From the NCBI RefSeq assembly GCF_001939045.1, contig NZ_MKIM01000027.1, forward strand, positions 310,001 to 374,000: a DNA stretch of 64,000 bases. The letters run 5' to 3'. The stretch is from Rhizobium oryziradicis. GTDB taxonomy: Bacteria; Pseudomonadota; Alphaproteobacteria; Rhizobiales; Rhizobiaceae. The position numbers and the translations under genes are program-made. Positions within the stretch are counted from its first letter, which is position 1; each line of letters starts with the position of its first letter. The notes under the pieces were generated by a model. That model saw only the letters and a list, made by a program, of their open reading frames with translations. It searched no databases and was not told the DNA's origin. Shown here piece after piece: positions 55,142-63,696 of this stretch.

Positions 55142-55186
55142 ATGAAGATCGTTTTGTCCATGAATGCTTGGTGGTGGGTACGCTAA
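55142..55186 (+). CDS. trpL: trp leader peptide with three consecutive Trp codons
   Basis: A 14-residue frame, MKIVLSMNAWWWVR, ends at TAA 55184-55186; an internal ATG at 55160 would give an 8-residue version. Three adjacent TGG codons, followed 42 bases later by a terminator hairpin and then by trpE(G), are the hallmark of a ribosome-mediated attenuator. Its length equals that of the 14-residue peTrpL described in Sinorhizobium meliloti, also with WWW near the end. Starved for Trp, ribosomes should stall here and allow read-through. Confidence 0.9.
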   Translation: MKIVLSMNAWWWVR

Positions 55187-55227
55187 ACGCGGCCTTGACC
55201 AGTCATGTCTAAAGACGATTGACCACA

Positions 55228-55259
55228 AAGCCGCCCGGAGTTCCTGAGGCGGCTTTTTT
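55228..55259 (+). terminator. trp attenuator (Rho-independent terminator)
   Basis: The stem AAGCCGCC (55228-55235) and GGCGGCTT (55248-55255) is followed by TTTT. It sits between trpL and trpE(G) and would cut transcription when tryptophan is ample, releasing a short leader RNA. Confidence 0.9.
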
Positions 55260-55307
55260 GTGTTCAAGCCCCTCACAATCGGGTCTTGATTGAGGAGAGA
55301 CTGCAAG

Positions 55308-57497
55308 ATGGTAAGCATTGTTCGAAATGAGGACGGCGAGATTTATCAGACTCGGGGCGGTATCCGGGTCACGCGCAGTCGCCGCGCCACACCCTATGCC
55401 GATGCGGTCTCAAGCTATGTTGAAAAGCTTGATGAGCGCCGAGGCGCGGTGTTCTCTTCCAATTATGAATATCCGGGTCGCTACACCCGCTGGGACACCG
55501 CCATTGTCGATCCACCTTTGGGCGTTTCCTGCCGTGGGCGCATCGTATGGATCGAGGCCTATAATGGCCGTGGTGAAGTGCTGCTGTCTTTCATCGCTGA
55601 AAAGCTGGCGAGCGCGAAGGACCTGACCTTGGGTGCACAGACGCAGACGCGGCTGGATCTGACCGTCAACCAGCCGGACCGGGTGTTTACCGAGGAAGAG
55701 CGCTCCAAGGCCCCCACGGTGTTTACGGTGCTGCGCGCCATTACCGATCTGTTTTATTCCGCCGAGGATAGCAGCATTGGCCTGTTTGGTGCCTTTGGCT
55801 ATGACCTGACCTTCCAGTTCGATGCCATCGACATGAAGCTGAACCGCCCGGACGATCAGCGCGACATGGTGCTGTTCTTGCCCGATGAAATTCTGGTGGT
55901 GGACCACTATTCGGCCAAGGCGTGGATTGATCGCTACGACTTTGAAAAGGATGGCGTGACCACGGAAGGCAAGGCACAGGACATTGCGCCAGAGCCGTTC
56001 CAGAAAACCGATCGCATTCCACCGCGCTGCGACCACAATCCCGGCGAATACGCCAAGCTGGTGGTGAAAGCCAAGGAAAGCTTCCGCAAGGGCGACCTGT
56101 TTGAAGTGGTACCGGGCCAGAAATTCATGGAGCGCTGCGACAGCAAGCCTTCCGAAATTTCCAAGCGGTTGAAAGAGATCAACCCGTCGCCCTATTCTTT
56201 CTTCATCAACCTTGGCCATCAGGAATATCTGGTCGGGGCCTCGCCGGAAATGTTCGTGCGCGTCAATGGTCGGCGGATTGAGACCTGCCCGATTTCGGGC
56301 ACCATCAAGCGCGGTGACGACCCGATTGCTGATAGCGAACAGATCCTCAAGCTGTTGAATTCGAAGAAGGAAGAGTCTGAGCTGACCATGTGCTCGGACG
56401 TGGACCGCAACGACAAATCCCGCGTCTGCGAACCCGGCTCGGTGAAAGTCATCGGCCGCCGCCAGATTGAGATGTATTCGCGCCTGATCCACACGGTGGA
56501 CCATATTGAGGGCCGTTTGCGCGACGATATGGATGCCTTTGATGGCTTTCTGAGTCATGCATGGGCGGTGACGGTGACGGGTGCGCCCAAGCTGTGGGCC
56601 ATGCGCTTTATTGAAAACCATGAAAAGAGCGCGCGTGCCTGGTATGGTGGAGCCGTGGGCATGGTGGGCTTTAACGGTGATATGAACACAGGCCTGACCC
56701 TGCGCACCGTGCGCATCAAGGATGGCATTGCCGAAGTGCGGGCAGGGGCCACGCTGCTCAACGACAGCGTGCCCGAAGATGAAGAAGCTGAAACCGAATT
56801 GAAGGCATCGGCGATGATTGCTGCGATTTTGGATGCAAAAACCGGCCACAACGCCAAGACCAAGCGCGATGTGGCAAGCGTCGGGCAGGGGATTAAAATC
56901 CTGCTGGTCGATCACGAAGACAGCTTTGTGCACACGCTGGCCAATTACTTCCGCCAGACGGGCGCAGTGGTCAGCACCGTGCGCTCGCCGGTGGCGGATG
57001 AGGTGTTTGACCGCATGAACCCCGATCTGGTGGTGCTCTCACCCGGTCCCGGCTCGCCATCGGATTTCGATTGCAAGGCCACCATCAAGAAAGCCCGTGA
57101 TCGCAATCTGCCCATCTTCGGCGTCTGCCTTGGCTTGCAAGCTCTGGCGGAAGCCTATGGCGGGCAATTGCGCCAATTGGCGGTACCCATGCATGGCAAG
57201 CCATCGCGCATTCGCGTGCTGGAGGCAGGCACCGTGTTTGCGGGTCTCAGCAAGGAAGTGACCGTGGGTCGCTACCACTCGATCTTTGCCGATCCAGCCA
57301 CGTTGAACCGTGATTTCATCATCACGGCGGAAAGCGAAGATGGCACCATCATGGGTATTGAGCACACCAAAGAGCCAGTGGCTGCCGTGCAATTCCACCC
57401 GGAATCGATCATGACACTCGGCGGCGATGCCGGGATGCGGATGATTGAAAACGTGGTGGAAAAGCTGGCAAAGCGAGCCAAGGTGAAGGCGGCGTGA
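55308..57497 (+). CDS. trpE(G): Anthranilate synthase TrpE-TrpG fusion
   Basis: The 729-residue protein carries both subunits of anthranilate synthase, the fused form typical of rhizobia. The TrpE part (about 1-510) has the chorismate-binding motifs [23 protein letters not shown] and [14 protein letters not shown]. The glutamine amidotransferase part (about 530-729) has the Cys nucleophile in [16 protein letters not shown] and the His-Glu pair in FHPESIM. It makes anthranilate from chorismate and glutamine. The ATG at 55308 follows GAGGAGAG. Expression is governed by the upstream leader. It overlaps a GNAT gene by 4 bases (GTGA). Confidence 0.98.
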   Translation: MVSIVRNEDGEIYQTRGGIRVTRSRRATPYADAVSSYVEKLDERRGAVFSSNYEYPGRYTRWDTAIVDPPLGVSCRGRIVWIEAYNGRGEVLLSFIAEKLASAKDLTLGAQTQTRLDLTVNQPDRVFTEEERSKAPTVFTVLRAITDLFYSAEDSSIGLFGAFGYDLTFQFDAIDMKLNRPDDQRDMVLFLPDEILVVDHYSAKAWIDRYDFEKDGVTTEGKAQDIAPEPFQKTDRIPPRCDHNPGEYAKLVVKAKESFRKGDLFEVVPGQKFMERCDSKPSEISKRLKEINPSPYSFFINLGHQEYLVGASPEMFVRVNGRRIETCPISGTIKRGDDPIADSEQILKLLNSKKEESELTMCSDVDRNDKSRVCEPGSVKVIGRRQIEMYSRLIHTVDHIEGRLRDDMDAFDGFLSHAWAVTVTGAPKLWAMRFIENHEKSARAWYGGAVGMVGFNGDMNTGLTLRTVRIKDGIAEVRAGATLLNDSVPEDEEAETELKASAMIAAILDAKTGHNAKTKRDVASVGQGIKILLVDHEDSFVHTLANYFRQTGAVVSTVRSPVADEVFDRMNPDLVVLSPGPGSPSDFDCKATIKKARDRNLPIFGVCLGLQALAEAYGGQLRQLAVPMHGKPSRIRVLEAGTVFAGLSKEVTVGRYHSIFADPATLNRDFIITAESEDGTIMGIEHTKEPVAAVQFHPESIMTLGGDAGMRMIENVVEKLAKRAKVKAA

Positions 57498-57988
57498 GCG
57501 AGATCGTCATCGAGCCTATGCGGCCTGAATTTATCGAGAGCTTCCGGGAAGCTCTCGATAGCGTATCGCGTGAGCGACGGTATTTGAGCTTGCTTGAGGC
57601 TCCGCCGCTGGAGGCCACCAAGGACTTCGTGATGGGCCTTTTAGAGAAGGGCAATCCACAATTTGTCGCGCTGGTGGGAGACAAGGTTGTTGGCTGGTGC
57701 GATATCCAGCGCGGCACCCGTGAGACACAATCTCATCGCGGCACATTGGGCATGGGCATTGTTGATGGTTATCGTGAACAAGGTCTTGGTAAGCGTCTGA
57801 TCACGACAACACTCGATGCTGCCAGAGCGATGGGCCTGCACCGGGTCGATCTGGATGTTCATGCGGATAATACGCGCGCGGCTCGTCTTTATGAGAAGGT
57901 TGGCTTTCAGCGTGAAGGTGTAGCGCGGGATGCTGTGCTCATTGATGGGCATTACATCGACCTGATCAAGATGGCGATTATCTTTTAA
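57494..57988 (+). CDS. GNAT acetyltransferase, translationally coupled to trpE(G)
   Basis: The 164-residue protein has the GNAT acetyl-CoA-binding motif [11 protein letters not shown] (about residues 94-104) followed by [15 protein letters not shown]. It should acetylate a small molecule or protein N-terminus; the substrate is unknown. The GTG start lies inside the trpE(G) stop, so expression is tied to tryptophan control. A perfect 29-base palindrome occurs at 57532-57560 within its 5' part. A terminator candidate follows. Confidence 0.85.
   Translation: MSEIVIEPMRPEFIESFREALDSVSRERRYLSLLEAPPLEATKDFVMGLLEKGNPQFVALVGDKVVGWCDIQRGTRETQSHRGTLGMGIVDGYREQGLGKRLITTTLDAARAMGLHRVDLDVHADNTRAARLYEKVGFQREGVARDAVLIDGHYIDLIKMAIIF
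57532..57560. repeat. Perfect palindrome inside the GNAT coding sequence
   Basis: Arms TATCGAGAGCTTCC (57532-57545) and its exact complement (57547-57560) flank a single G. Fourteen-base perfect arms in coding sequence are rare by chance. In mRNA this would form a strong hairpin 38 bases after the start codon. Confidence 0.9.
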
Positions 57989-58108
57989 TCTCTTTGCATT
58001 GCTGGTTGTGGTAATTTAGCAATATCTACCATTCATTAACAACGCTTTGGATTATGTGTCGCTTTGGTTTGACACGTTAGCAAAATTCTACGATACCACG
58101 CGCATCAT

Positions 58109-58142
58109 AAACCGTCCGGCCTTGTCAGGCTTGGGCGGTTTT
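58109..58142 (+). terminator. Probable terminator after the GNAT gene
   Basis: AACCGTCC pairs with GGGCGGTT (one G-U pair) around a stretch containing a second GGCCT/AGGCT pairing, followed by TTTT. It lies 120 bases after the GNAT stop and before the CDF gene. Confidence 0.65.
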
Positions 58143-58197
58143 GCCGTCTTAAGGGGCCAGTTTCTGCAATTGGTTCGCAAATGCAATGAGGTCACGC

Positions 58198-59112
58198 ATG
58201 TCTGATAGCAATCCATTGGTAAAGACCTTGGCCTTTTGGGGTATTCCGCTGGCCATTGGCGTGCTTGGTTTGAAAATGCTGGCCTGGTGGGTCACGGGCT
58301 CGGTGGCGCTTTTGTCTGACGGGCTGGAATCCACCGTCAATGTGGTGGCGGCTTTCATTGCCTATTTCGTGATTGGCTATGCGCAAAAGCCTGCCGATGA
58401 TGATCATCCTTATGGGCATCACAAGGCCGAATATATCTCGGCTGTTATTGAAGGCGTGCTGATTGTTGTCGCCGCTGTGCTGATTATGAAAGAAGCAATT
58501 GCCGCGCTGGAAGCACCCGCCATGCTGGATGCGCCCGCGCTGGGCCTTGCCATTAATTTTGCCGCTGGCGCGATCAATGCGGTTTGGGCAACGATTTTGA
58601 TAAGGGTTGGCAAGCGCCACCGCTCCCCAGCGCTGACCGCCGATGGTCAGCATATCATGTCGGATGTGGTGACATCGGTTGGTGTTCTGGTTGGCCTTGT
58701 GCTGGTGGTGATCACCGGCTACGCCATTCTGGATCCGATCATGGCGATTCTGGTGGCCTGCAATATTATCTATCAGGGCTTTAAGGTCATTACCCATTCG
58801 GTGGATGGTTTGATGGATAAGGCGGTTGAACCCAACGAGGAAGCCGCCATTAAAAAAGCGATTGCTGATCATGCCACCGGCTCGCTTGGCGCGCATTATT
58901 TGCGCACCCGCCGCGCTGGCGCTGCCACCTTTGTGGGTTTTGATCTGGTGGTGCCCGCTGATATGACGGTATCGAAAGCCCATGAGATTTGCGATAAGCT
59001 GGAAGCTGCGATAAAGGCGGTGCAGCCGGGTGCGCGCGTGACAATCCATGTGGAGCCGGAAGACGAAGTGGCCCATGGCGTGGATGTCAAGGTTGAAGGA
59101 GTAAGTATATGA
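58198..59112 (+). CDS. Cation diffusion facilitator (CDF) metal transporter
   Basis: The 304-residue protein has about six membrane segments and a cytoplasmic C-terminal domain. Metal-site positions are seen in [12 protein letters not shown] (Asp and Glu), [10 protein letters not shown] and [14 protein letters not shown] (His and Asp). The first site has SDxLE rather than a His- or Asp-containing pair, a variation that may favour Mn or Fe over Zn. It exports divalent metal by proton antiport. The ATG at 58198 follows GAGG; it overlaps queF by 4 bases. Confidence 0.92.
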   Translation: MSDSNPLVKTLAFWGIPLAIGVLGLKMLAWWVTGSVALLSDGLESTVNVVAAFIAYFVIGYAQKPADDDHPYGHHKAEYISAVIEGVLIVVAAVLIMKEAIAALEAPAMLDAPALGLAINFAAGAINAVWATILIRVGKRHRSPALTADGQHIMSDVVTSVGVLVGLVLVVITGYAILDPIMAILVACNIIYQGFKVITHSVDGLMDKAVEPNEEAAIKKAIADHATGSLGAHYLRTRRAGAATFVGFDLVVPADMTVSKAHEICDKLEAAIKAVQPGARVTIHVEPEDEVAHGVDVKVEGVSI

Positions 59113-59573
59113 GCAAGACCGATGTTTCCGGCCTGTCGCAGCTGGGCCAACAAGTAGACGCCCCCACCAGCCCTGAAACGGCGGTGATGGAGCGCGTGCC
59201 CAATGGCAATGCCGGAACCGATTATGTGGTGCGCTTTACCGCGCCTGAATTTACCTCGCTGTGCCCGATGACCGGCCAGCCGGATTTTGCCCATATCGTC
59301 ATTGATTATGTTCCAGGCGAGTTTCTGGTGGAGTCAAAATCGCTCAAACTCTTCCTGTTCTCGTTCCGCAATCACGGCGCGTTTCACGAGGATTGCTCGG
59401 TCTATATCGCCAAGCGCCTGGTGGAGCTTTTGAACCCGAAATGGCTGCGCATTGGTGCTTATTGGTATCCGCGCGGCGGCATTCCGATTGATGTGTTCTG
59501 GCAAACTGGCGAAGCGCCAAAGGGCGTGTGGTTGCCAGACCAAGGCGTGCCGACCTATCGCGGACGCGGATAA
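59109..59573 (+). CDS. queF: NADPH-dependent 7-cyano-7-deazaguanine reductase
   Basis: The 154-residue enzyme reduces preQ0 to preQ1 in queuosine synthesis. The catalytic cysteine is in [15 protein letters not shown] with the partner aspartate six residues on, and [16 protein letters not shown] is the QueF motif. Its length is that of the single-domain type I form. It overlaps the CDF gene (ATGA), so the two are coupled although functionally unrelated. Confidence 0.96.
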   Translation: MSKTDVSGLSQLGQQVDAPTSPETAVMERVPNGNAGTDYVVRFTAPEFTSLCPMTGQPDFAHIVIDYVPGEFLVESKSLKLFLFSFRNHGAFHEDCSVYIAKRLVELLNPKWLRIGAYWYPRGGIPIDVFWQTGEAPKGVWLPDQGVPTYRGRG

Positions 59574-59591
59574 GACAGAGGGTCAAGATGC

Positions 59592-59623
59592 AAAAGAGCG
59601 CCGGTTCATCCGGCGCTCTTTTG
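59592..59623. terminator. Bidirectional terminator after queF
   Basis: A perfect stem AAAAGAGCGCCGG/CCGGCGCTCTTTT with a 5-base loop has A- and T-rich flanks, so it works for queF and for the convergent DUF2076 gene. Confidence 0.95.
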
Positions 59624-59641
59624 TTAAAGAGGCTGTGCCTG

Positions 59642-60442
59642 TCAGGCATTCATGCTGTCATCGCCGCCAAAATCGCCGCTGTCATCATAGCCGCCATCGT
59701 CATTATTGTCGTAGTCAGCCTGCTGATAGCCGGTATCGCTAGTGTCATTAGAGTTGTTGCCAGCGTCACTATTGGGTTCGGTGATGTTGTAGGTATTGTT
59801 GTTGATGATAGTTTCTTCAACGGGAGCAGCACCCATGCCAGCCATGCCGCCGCCCATGCCCAGCATATTGCCAAAGCCGCCGCCATGGGTGGTGAAAATA
59901 TCGCGCACGGCATCAGCCATCAGAACGCCACCGGCAACGCCTGCGGCTGTGGTCAAGGCTCCGCGCAAAAAGCCACCACCGGCAGAGGGGGCTGCCTGCT
60001 GTTGGAAGGGTGCGGCCTGCAGCGTGCTTGTTTGCGGGGAACCGGTGTTTTGCGCATAATTGTCATAGAGGCGGCCAGCTTGCGGCGCGGCTTGCGGGCT
60101 TCGGCCCCATGGTCCGCTTGCGGGCTGCGGTGTTGCGTTACTACTGCCGAAAATCGAGCTGAGGCCGCCGAGAAAACTGCCCTGTTGTGCGGGCGTGTTG
60201 GATTGGCCAATGTGGCTTTCCAGTTCCTGCACATGGTCTTCAAGGTCACGGATCTTGGCGGTTGCGGCTTCGAGGCCTTTTTCCTGAATAATCACCGCTT
60301 GCGCCATATAATAGGCGGCGTGAGGCTGTCGTTGCAGCTCAGCGGCAATCAGGCTCTCGGCCTCGCTGTCACGCGGGTTTGAGCTGGCCTGGGCAAGGCG
60401 ATCAAACAATTGGGTCAGTAATTGGCGTTCTTCCGGTGACAT
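59642..60442 (-). CDS. DUF2076 domain protein
   Basis: The 266-residue protein begins MSPEERQLLTQLFDRLAQA, the DUF2076 N-terminus, and has a coiled-coil-like stretch (about 70-95). A Gln-, Pro- and Ala-rich middle and a hydrophobic Gly-rich segment follow (FLRGALTTAAGVAGGVLMADAV). The C-terminal tail is very rich in Asp, Asn and Gly. It is thought to be periplasmic or membrane-associated; the function is unknown. The ATG at 60442 is the family start, although the frame is open further upstream. Confidence 0.88.
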   Translation of the reverse strand: MSPEERQLLTQLFDRLAQASSNPRDSEAESLIAAELQRQPHAAYYMAQAVIIQEKGLEAATAKIRDLEDHVQELESHIGQSNTPAQQGSFLGGLSSIFGSSNATPQPASGPWGRSPQAAPQAGRLYDNYAQNTGSPQTSTLQAAPFQQQAAPSAGGGFLRGALTTAAGVAGGVLMADAVRDIFTTHGGGFGNMLGMGGGMAGMGAAPVEETIINNNTYNITEPNSDAGNNSNDTSDTGYQQADYDNNDDGGYDDSGDFGGDDSMNA

Positions 60443-60545
60443 GGTCCATTCTCCAAGGACGATTCCTAAAAAAGATGTAGAGCGCCAATCGTGGCGCTTC
60501 CATGCCATTTTGAATTACAAATGTGTAATCTCGTGCGGCATCCAT

Positions 60546-60575
60546 AAAAAAACGGCGGGATTTCGCCCGCCGTTC
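60546..60575 (-). terminator. Terminator of hupE/ureJ
   Basis: On the minus strand AACGGCGGGC pairs with the facing CCCGCCGTT around GAAAT and is followed by seven T residues. It lies about 20 bases past the HupE/UreJ stop. Confidence 0.92.
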
Positions 60576-60596
60576 TTCTTTTAATGGATGGTTTGA

Positions 60597-61169
60597 TCAG
60601 CCGAGCATCAAAGCTGCGCCGCCAACGGCGGTGGCAACGCCGAGCAGGCGCGTGACCTTGGGGCCAAAGCCATTGAGTGCCACGCCAAGGCCAACGCCAA
60701 CAGCATGCAAGAATGCCGTTGCAATCATGAAGCCGAGGCCAAATTCCAGCGCGCCCGCACCGGCAAGCTCGGTGCCGTGGGCATAACCATGAAACAGCGC
60801 AAACAGCGCCACCACGGCAGAGGCACCAGCCGCAGGCATGCGAACAGCCGTTGCCACCAGCAGGCCAAGGCCCATGACAGATGCCAGAATGGCAGGCTCA
60901 ACGAAGGGCAGATGCACGCCGGCCAGCGCCAGCAAAAAGCCAATAGCCATGGTGCCCACAAAGGCGGCAGGCACGGCATAAAGCGCCTTGCCACCCTGCT
61001 GTGATGCCCATAGGCCAACGGCCACCATGGCCATGATATGGTCCGGACCCGTGAGCGGATGGGAAATACCCGCCATGATCGAGCCATGTTCGGCCGGGTT
61101 CAGGTGGGCAAAAGCAGGTGCTGTTGCCGCCGCAAGAATGGCAGCGGTGATGGATAAACGTTTGAACAT
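60597..61169 (-). CDS. HupE/UreJ-family membrane protein (nickel/cobalt permease)
   Basis: The 190-residue protein has a signal peptide (cleavage near AFA-HLNP) and about six membrane segments. The conserved HPLTGPDHIMAMVAVGLWA and FALFHGYAHGTEL carry the His and Asp residues thought to bind nickel or cobalt. No urease or hydrogenase genes are in the window; it may serve a urease encoded elsewhere, which would fit the urea released by AllA. This link is inference. A terminator follows. Confidence 0.9.
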   Translation of the reverse strand: MFKRLSITAAILAAATAPAFAHLNPAEHGSIMAGISHPLTGPDHIMAMVAVGLWASQQGGKALYAVPAAFVGTMAIGFLLALAGVHLPFVEPAILASVMGLGLLVATAVRMPAAGASAVVALFALFHGYAHGTELAGAGALEFGLGFMIATAFLHAVGVGLGVALNGFGPKVTRLLGVATAVGGAALMLG

Positions 61170-61360
61170 GATAAGTCCCTCAAATTGGTCAACCTGGCGT
61201 CCGGGATTCGGTCCCGCCGGTTTCCTTCTTATGTCAGGGATCAGTTTACGTTAAGGGCTTTTCGTCTGTCCATGGGGAATTTACCGGGGGTCATGGTTCT
61301 TCTTGCTTCCCTGCGGAAAAAACCCACATAAGAAGGGATTGCCGCCCTCGGAGATTGACG

Positions 61361-62812
61361 ATGTTCCCTTTCGATAATTCCTACGCCCGCCTGCCTGGCC
61401 ATTTTCACGCCTCCGTTTTGCCAGCGCCTGCGGCAAGGCCAAAGCTGATCCGTTACAATGCGGCACTGGCGAAAGAGCTGGGAATCGAACTCAATAGCGA
61501 GGACGAAAGCAGTTTGGCCGAGATTTTCTCTGGCAATCGTGTGCCTGAAGGCGCAAGCCCGCTGGCCATGGCCTATGCCGGGCATCAATTTGGCGGGTTT
61601 AATCCACAATTGGGTGATGGCCGGGCAATCTTGCTGGGCGAAGTGGTCGATCAATCCGGGAAACGGCGCGATATTCAGCTGAAAGGTGGCGGGCCAACAC
61701 CCTTTTCCCGAAATGGCGATGGCCGCGCCGCTCTTGGCCCGGTGCTGCGCGAATATATTGTCTCTGAAGCCATGTTTGCGCTTGGCATTCCCACCACCCG
61801 CGCGCTGGCAGCAGTTGCCACCGGCCAGGCGGTGCGGCGCGAAACACCCTTGCCGGGGGCCGTGTTTACCCGCGTGGCGGCAAGCCACATCCGGGTCGGC
61901 ACCTTTCAGTTTTTCGCAGCCCGTGGCGACACACAAGGCCTGCGGACGCTGGCCGATTACGTGATTGCGCGGCATTATCCCGCGCTGACAGGAGCGGATA
62001 ACCCCTATCTGGCGCTTTTGAACGCCATCATCGATGCCCAGGCCTCATTGATTGCCCGCTGGATGGCAGTGGGCTTTATTCATGGGGTGATGAATACCGA
62101 TAACGTTACGGTGTCTGGCGAAACCATCGATTTCGGCCCCTGCGCTTTTCTGGATGAGTATGATCCGAAAAAGAAATTCTCCTCCATCGACCAGCGCGGC
62201 CGCTATGCCTATGCCAACCAACCCGGCATCGGCCAATGGAACATGGCGAGACTGGCCGAATGCCTGCTGCCGCTGTTTGAAGGGCCTGAGGAGAGGGCGG
62301 TGGAAGACGCCAATGCTGCCTTGGTGCGTTTTGGCGAGACCTTTCAGCGCCATTGGCTGACGAATTTCCGCGCAAAATTCGGAATCATAGGCGAGGATGA
62401 GGACGATCTGGCGCTGGTCAATGATTTTCTGGCACTAATGCACGAATCCGAGGCCGATTTTACCGTCACTTTCCGCAGACTTGGCTATGTTGCAGGCGGG
62501 GCGAACCCCAGCACACTCAACCTCTTGCCGGATGAGCTTGCCCAATGGCTCCCCCGCTGGCAATCCCGCCTCGGCACAGGCCGCGACGCCCGCCAAACTG
62601 AGGCCACTATACACGCCACCAACCCGGCGCTTATCCCCCGCAACCACCGGATTGAAGAGGCAATTGCGGCGGCCATCTATGATGATTATTCGTATTTCGA
62701 GCGACTGACGAAGGCATTGGAGCGGCCGTTTGACGAGGTGGATGCGAAGGCAGACTTACGGCTGCCACCGACAGTGGAGGAGAGGGTGGCAAGGACGTTT
62801 TGTGGGACGTGA
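61361..62812 (+). CDS. selO: Protein adenylyltransferase SelO (YdiU family)
   Basis: The 483-residue protein is a pseudokinase-fold enzyme that transfers AMP from ATP to Ser, Thr or Tyr of other proteins, with roles in redox stress. Family motifs are AGHQFGGFNPQLGDGRAILLGE, QLKGGGPTPFSRNGDGRAALGPVLREYI and HGVMNTDNVTVSGETIDFGPCAFLDEY. The C-terminus ends FCGT, with a Cys at the place where the human protein has selenocysteine; this Cys can form a disulfide with the kinase domain. The ATG at 61361 follows GGAGA; TTG at 61355 is also in frame. Confidence 0.95.
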   Translation: MFPFDNSYARLPGHFHASVLPAPAARPKLIRYNAALAKELGIELNSEDESSLAEIFSGNRVPEGASPLAMAYAGHQFGGFNPQLGDGRAILLGEVVDQSGKRRDIQLKGGGPTPFSRNGDGRAALGPVLREYIVSEAMFALGIPTTRALAAVATGQAVRRETPLPGAVFTRVAASHIRVGTFQFFAARGDTQGLRTLADYVIARHYPALTGADNPYLALLNAIIDAQASLIARWMAVGFIHGVMNTDNVTVSGETIDFGPCAFLDEYDPKKKFSSIDQRGRYAYANQPGIGQWNMARLAECLLPLFEGPEERAVEDANAALVRFGETFQRHWLTNFRAKFGIIGEDEDDLALVNDFLALMHESEADFTVTFRRLGYVAGGANPSTLNLLPDELAQWLPRWQSRLGTGRDARQTEATIHATNPALIPRNHRIEEAIAAAIYDDYSYFERLTKALERPFDEVDAKADLRLPPTVEERVARTFCGT

Positions 62813-62917
62813 CAGGGATGTATTGTCAATGTCGTGAACGTGATTTGACTGTCGTGGAATTGTAAAGGAGCTATAATAAAGCTGTCGTATTCTAACACGG
62901 ATCTTGGGATATATTAT

Positions 62918-63673
62918 TTGTCTATCGCTATTCGCCAGACGTATTCCGACACAGATGCAATTATATTTTGGCCGGGAGATAAGTCGCCGAGAGGTGGCAT
63001 TGTGTGCTTACATGGTTCAGAGGGTGGTTCGATAGGCTTTAACCATGTGCATTGTGCCTTATTTGCAGCCCATGGATTTGCTGCCATGGCCCAACATTAT
63101 ACTGAAAACGATGAATATATGACGTCGCCCGATATTCATGATGTGGCGCTGGAATGTATTGAGGCAGCGCTCTTATCCATGAAACAGCAAATGCAGCCTT
63201 TTGGCTGCGGGGTTGGGCTTTTTGGTGTATCCAGAGGCGCAGAGCTGGCGTTGCTGCTTGGTCAATTGTTAGCCGAGGACGGTGCTGCGGCGCTTCCCGA
63301 TGCCATTGCGGCGCATTCTGTCCCTGAGCAGATTTGGGGTGCCTATATCGTCGAGAATTACCGCAAAGGTGGTTATGAGGGCGGTGAAACCCGCCCGGCT
63401 TGGTCGTGGCGTGGCAGTCACGAACGGACGCTTCCGAGAATGCTATTGCATCCAGAACGCTATCCCAATCCGATTTTTATTGCCCATGGCATGGAAGATG
63501 AACTCTGGGATGTCACTGCCGCAAAGCGGTTGGTGGCCAGAATGGAAGAGGCGGGTCGTCCACCGGAGGCTCATTTTTTCGATTATGAAGGCCATACCTT
63601 TGGCCCCGGCCGCAACCGAGAGCTTGAATTGCAGGTTGATTTTTTTGCGCGCACTTTATCGTCAAAAAGATAA
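62918..63673 (+). CDS. Alpha/beta serine hydrolase (dienelactone-hydrolase-like)
   Basis: The 251-residue protein has the nucleophile elbow GVSRG in GLFGVSRGAEL, a GIVCLHGSEGGS oxyanion region, and a late DELWD and YEGHTFGP that supply the acid and histidine. It should hydrolyse an ester or thioester of unknown kind. No ATG fits; TTG at 62918 follows GGGA. A stronger AAAGGAG lies at 62864-62870 with no good start codon in this frame. TTGACT and TATAAT hexamers upstream (62845-62850, 62872-62877) are 21 bases apart, too far for a normal promoter. Confidence 0.8.
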   Translation: MSIAIRQTYSDTDAIIFWPGDKSPRGGIVCLHGSEGGSIGFNHVHCALFAAHGFAAMAQHYTENDEYMTSPDIHDVALECIEAALLSMKQQMQPFGCGVGLFGVSRGAELALLLGQLLAEDGAAALPDAIAAHSVPEQIWGAYIVENYRKGGYEGGETRPAWSWRGSHERTLPRMLLHPERYPNPIFIAHGMEDELWDVTAAKRLVARMEEAGRPPEAHFFDYEGHTFGPGRNRELELQVDFFARTLSSKR

Positions 63674-63696
63674 ATTTACTTCGAGGGGTAAGATAT

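Noticed and set aside
55410..56933. Open frame of 507 codons antisense to trpE(G)
   Set aside because: It mirrors the codon bias of the real gene; composition is implausible (His and Gln rich) and no ribosome site was seen.
62845..62877. TTGACT and TATAAT hexamers as a sigma-70 promoter
   Set aside because: The spacing is 21 bases rather than about 17, so I do not call it.
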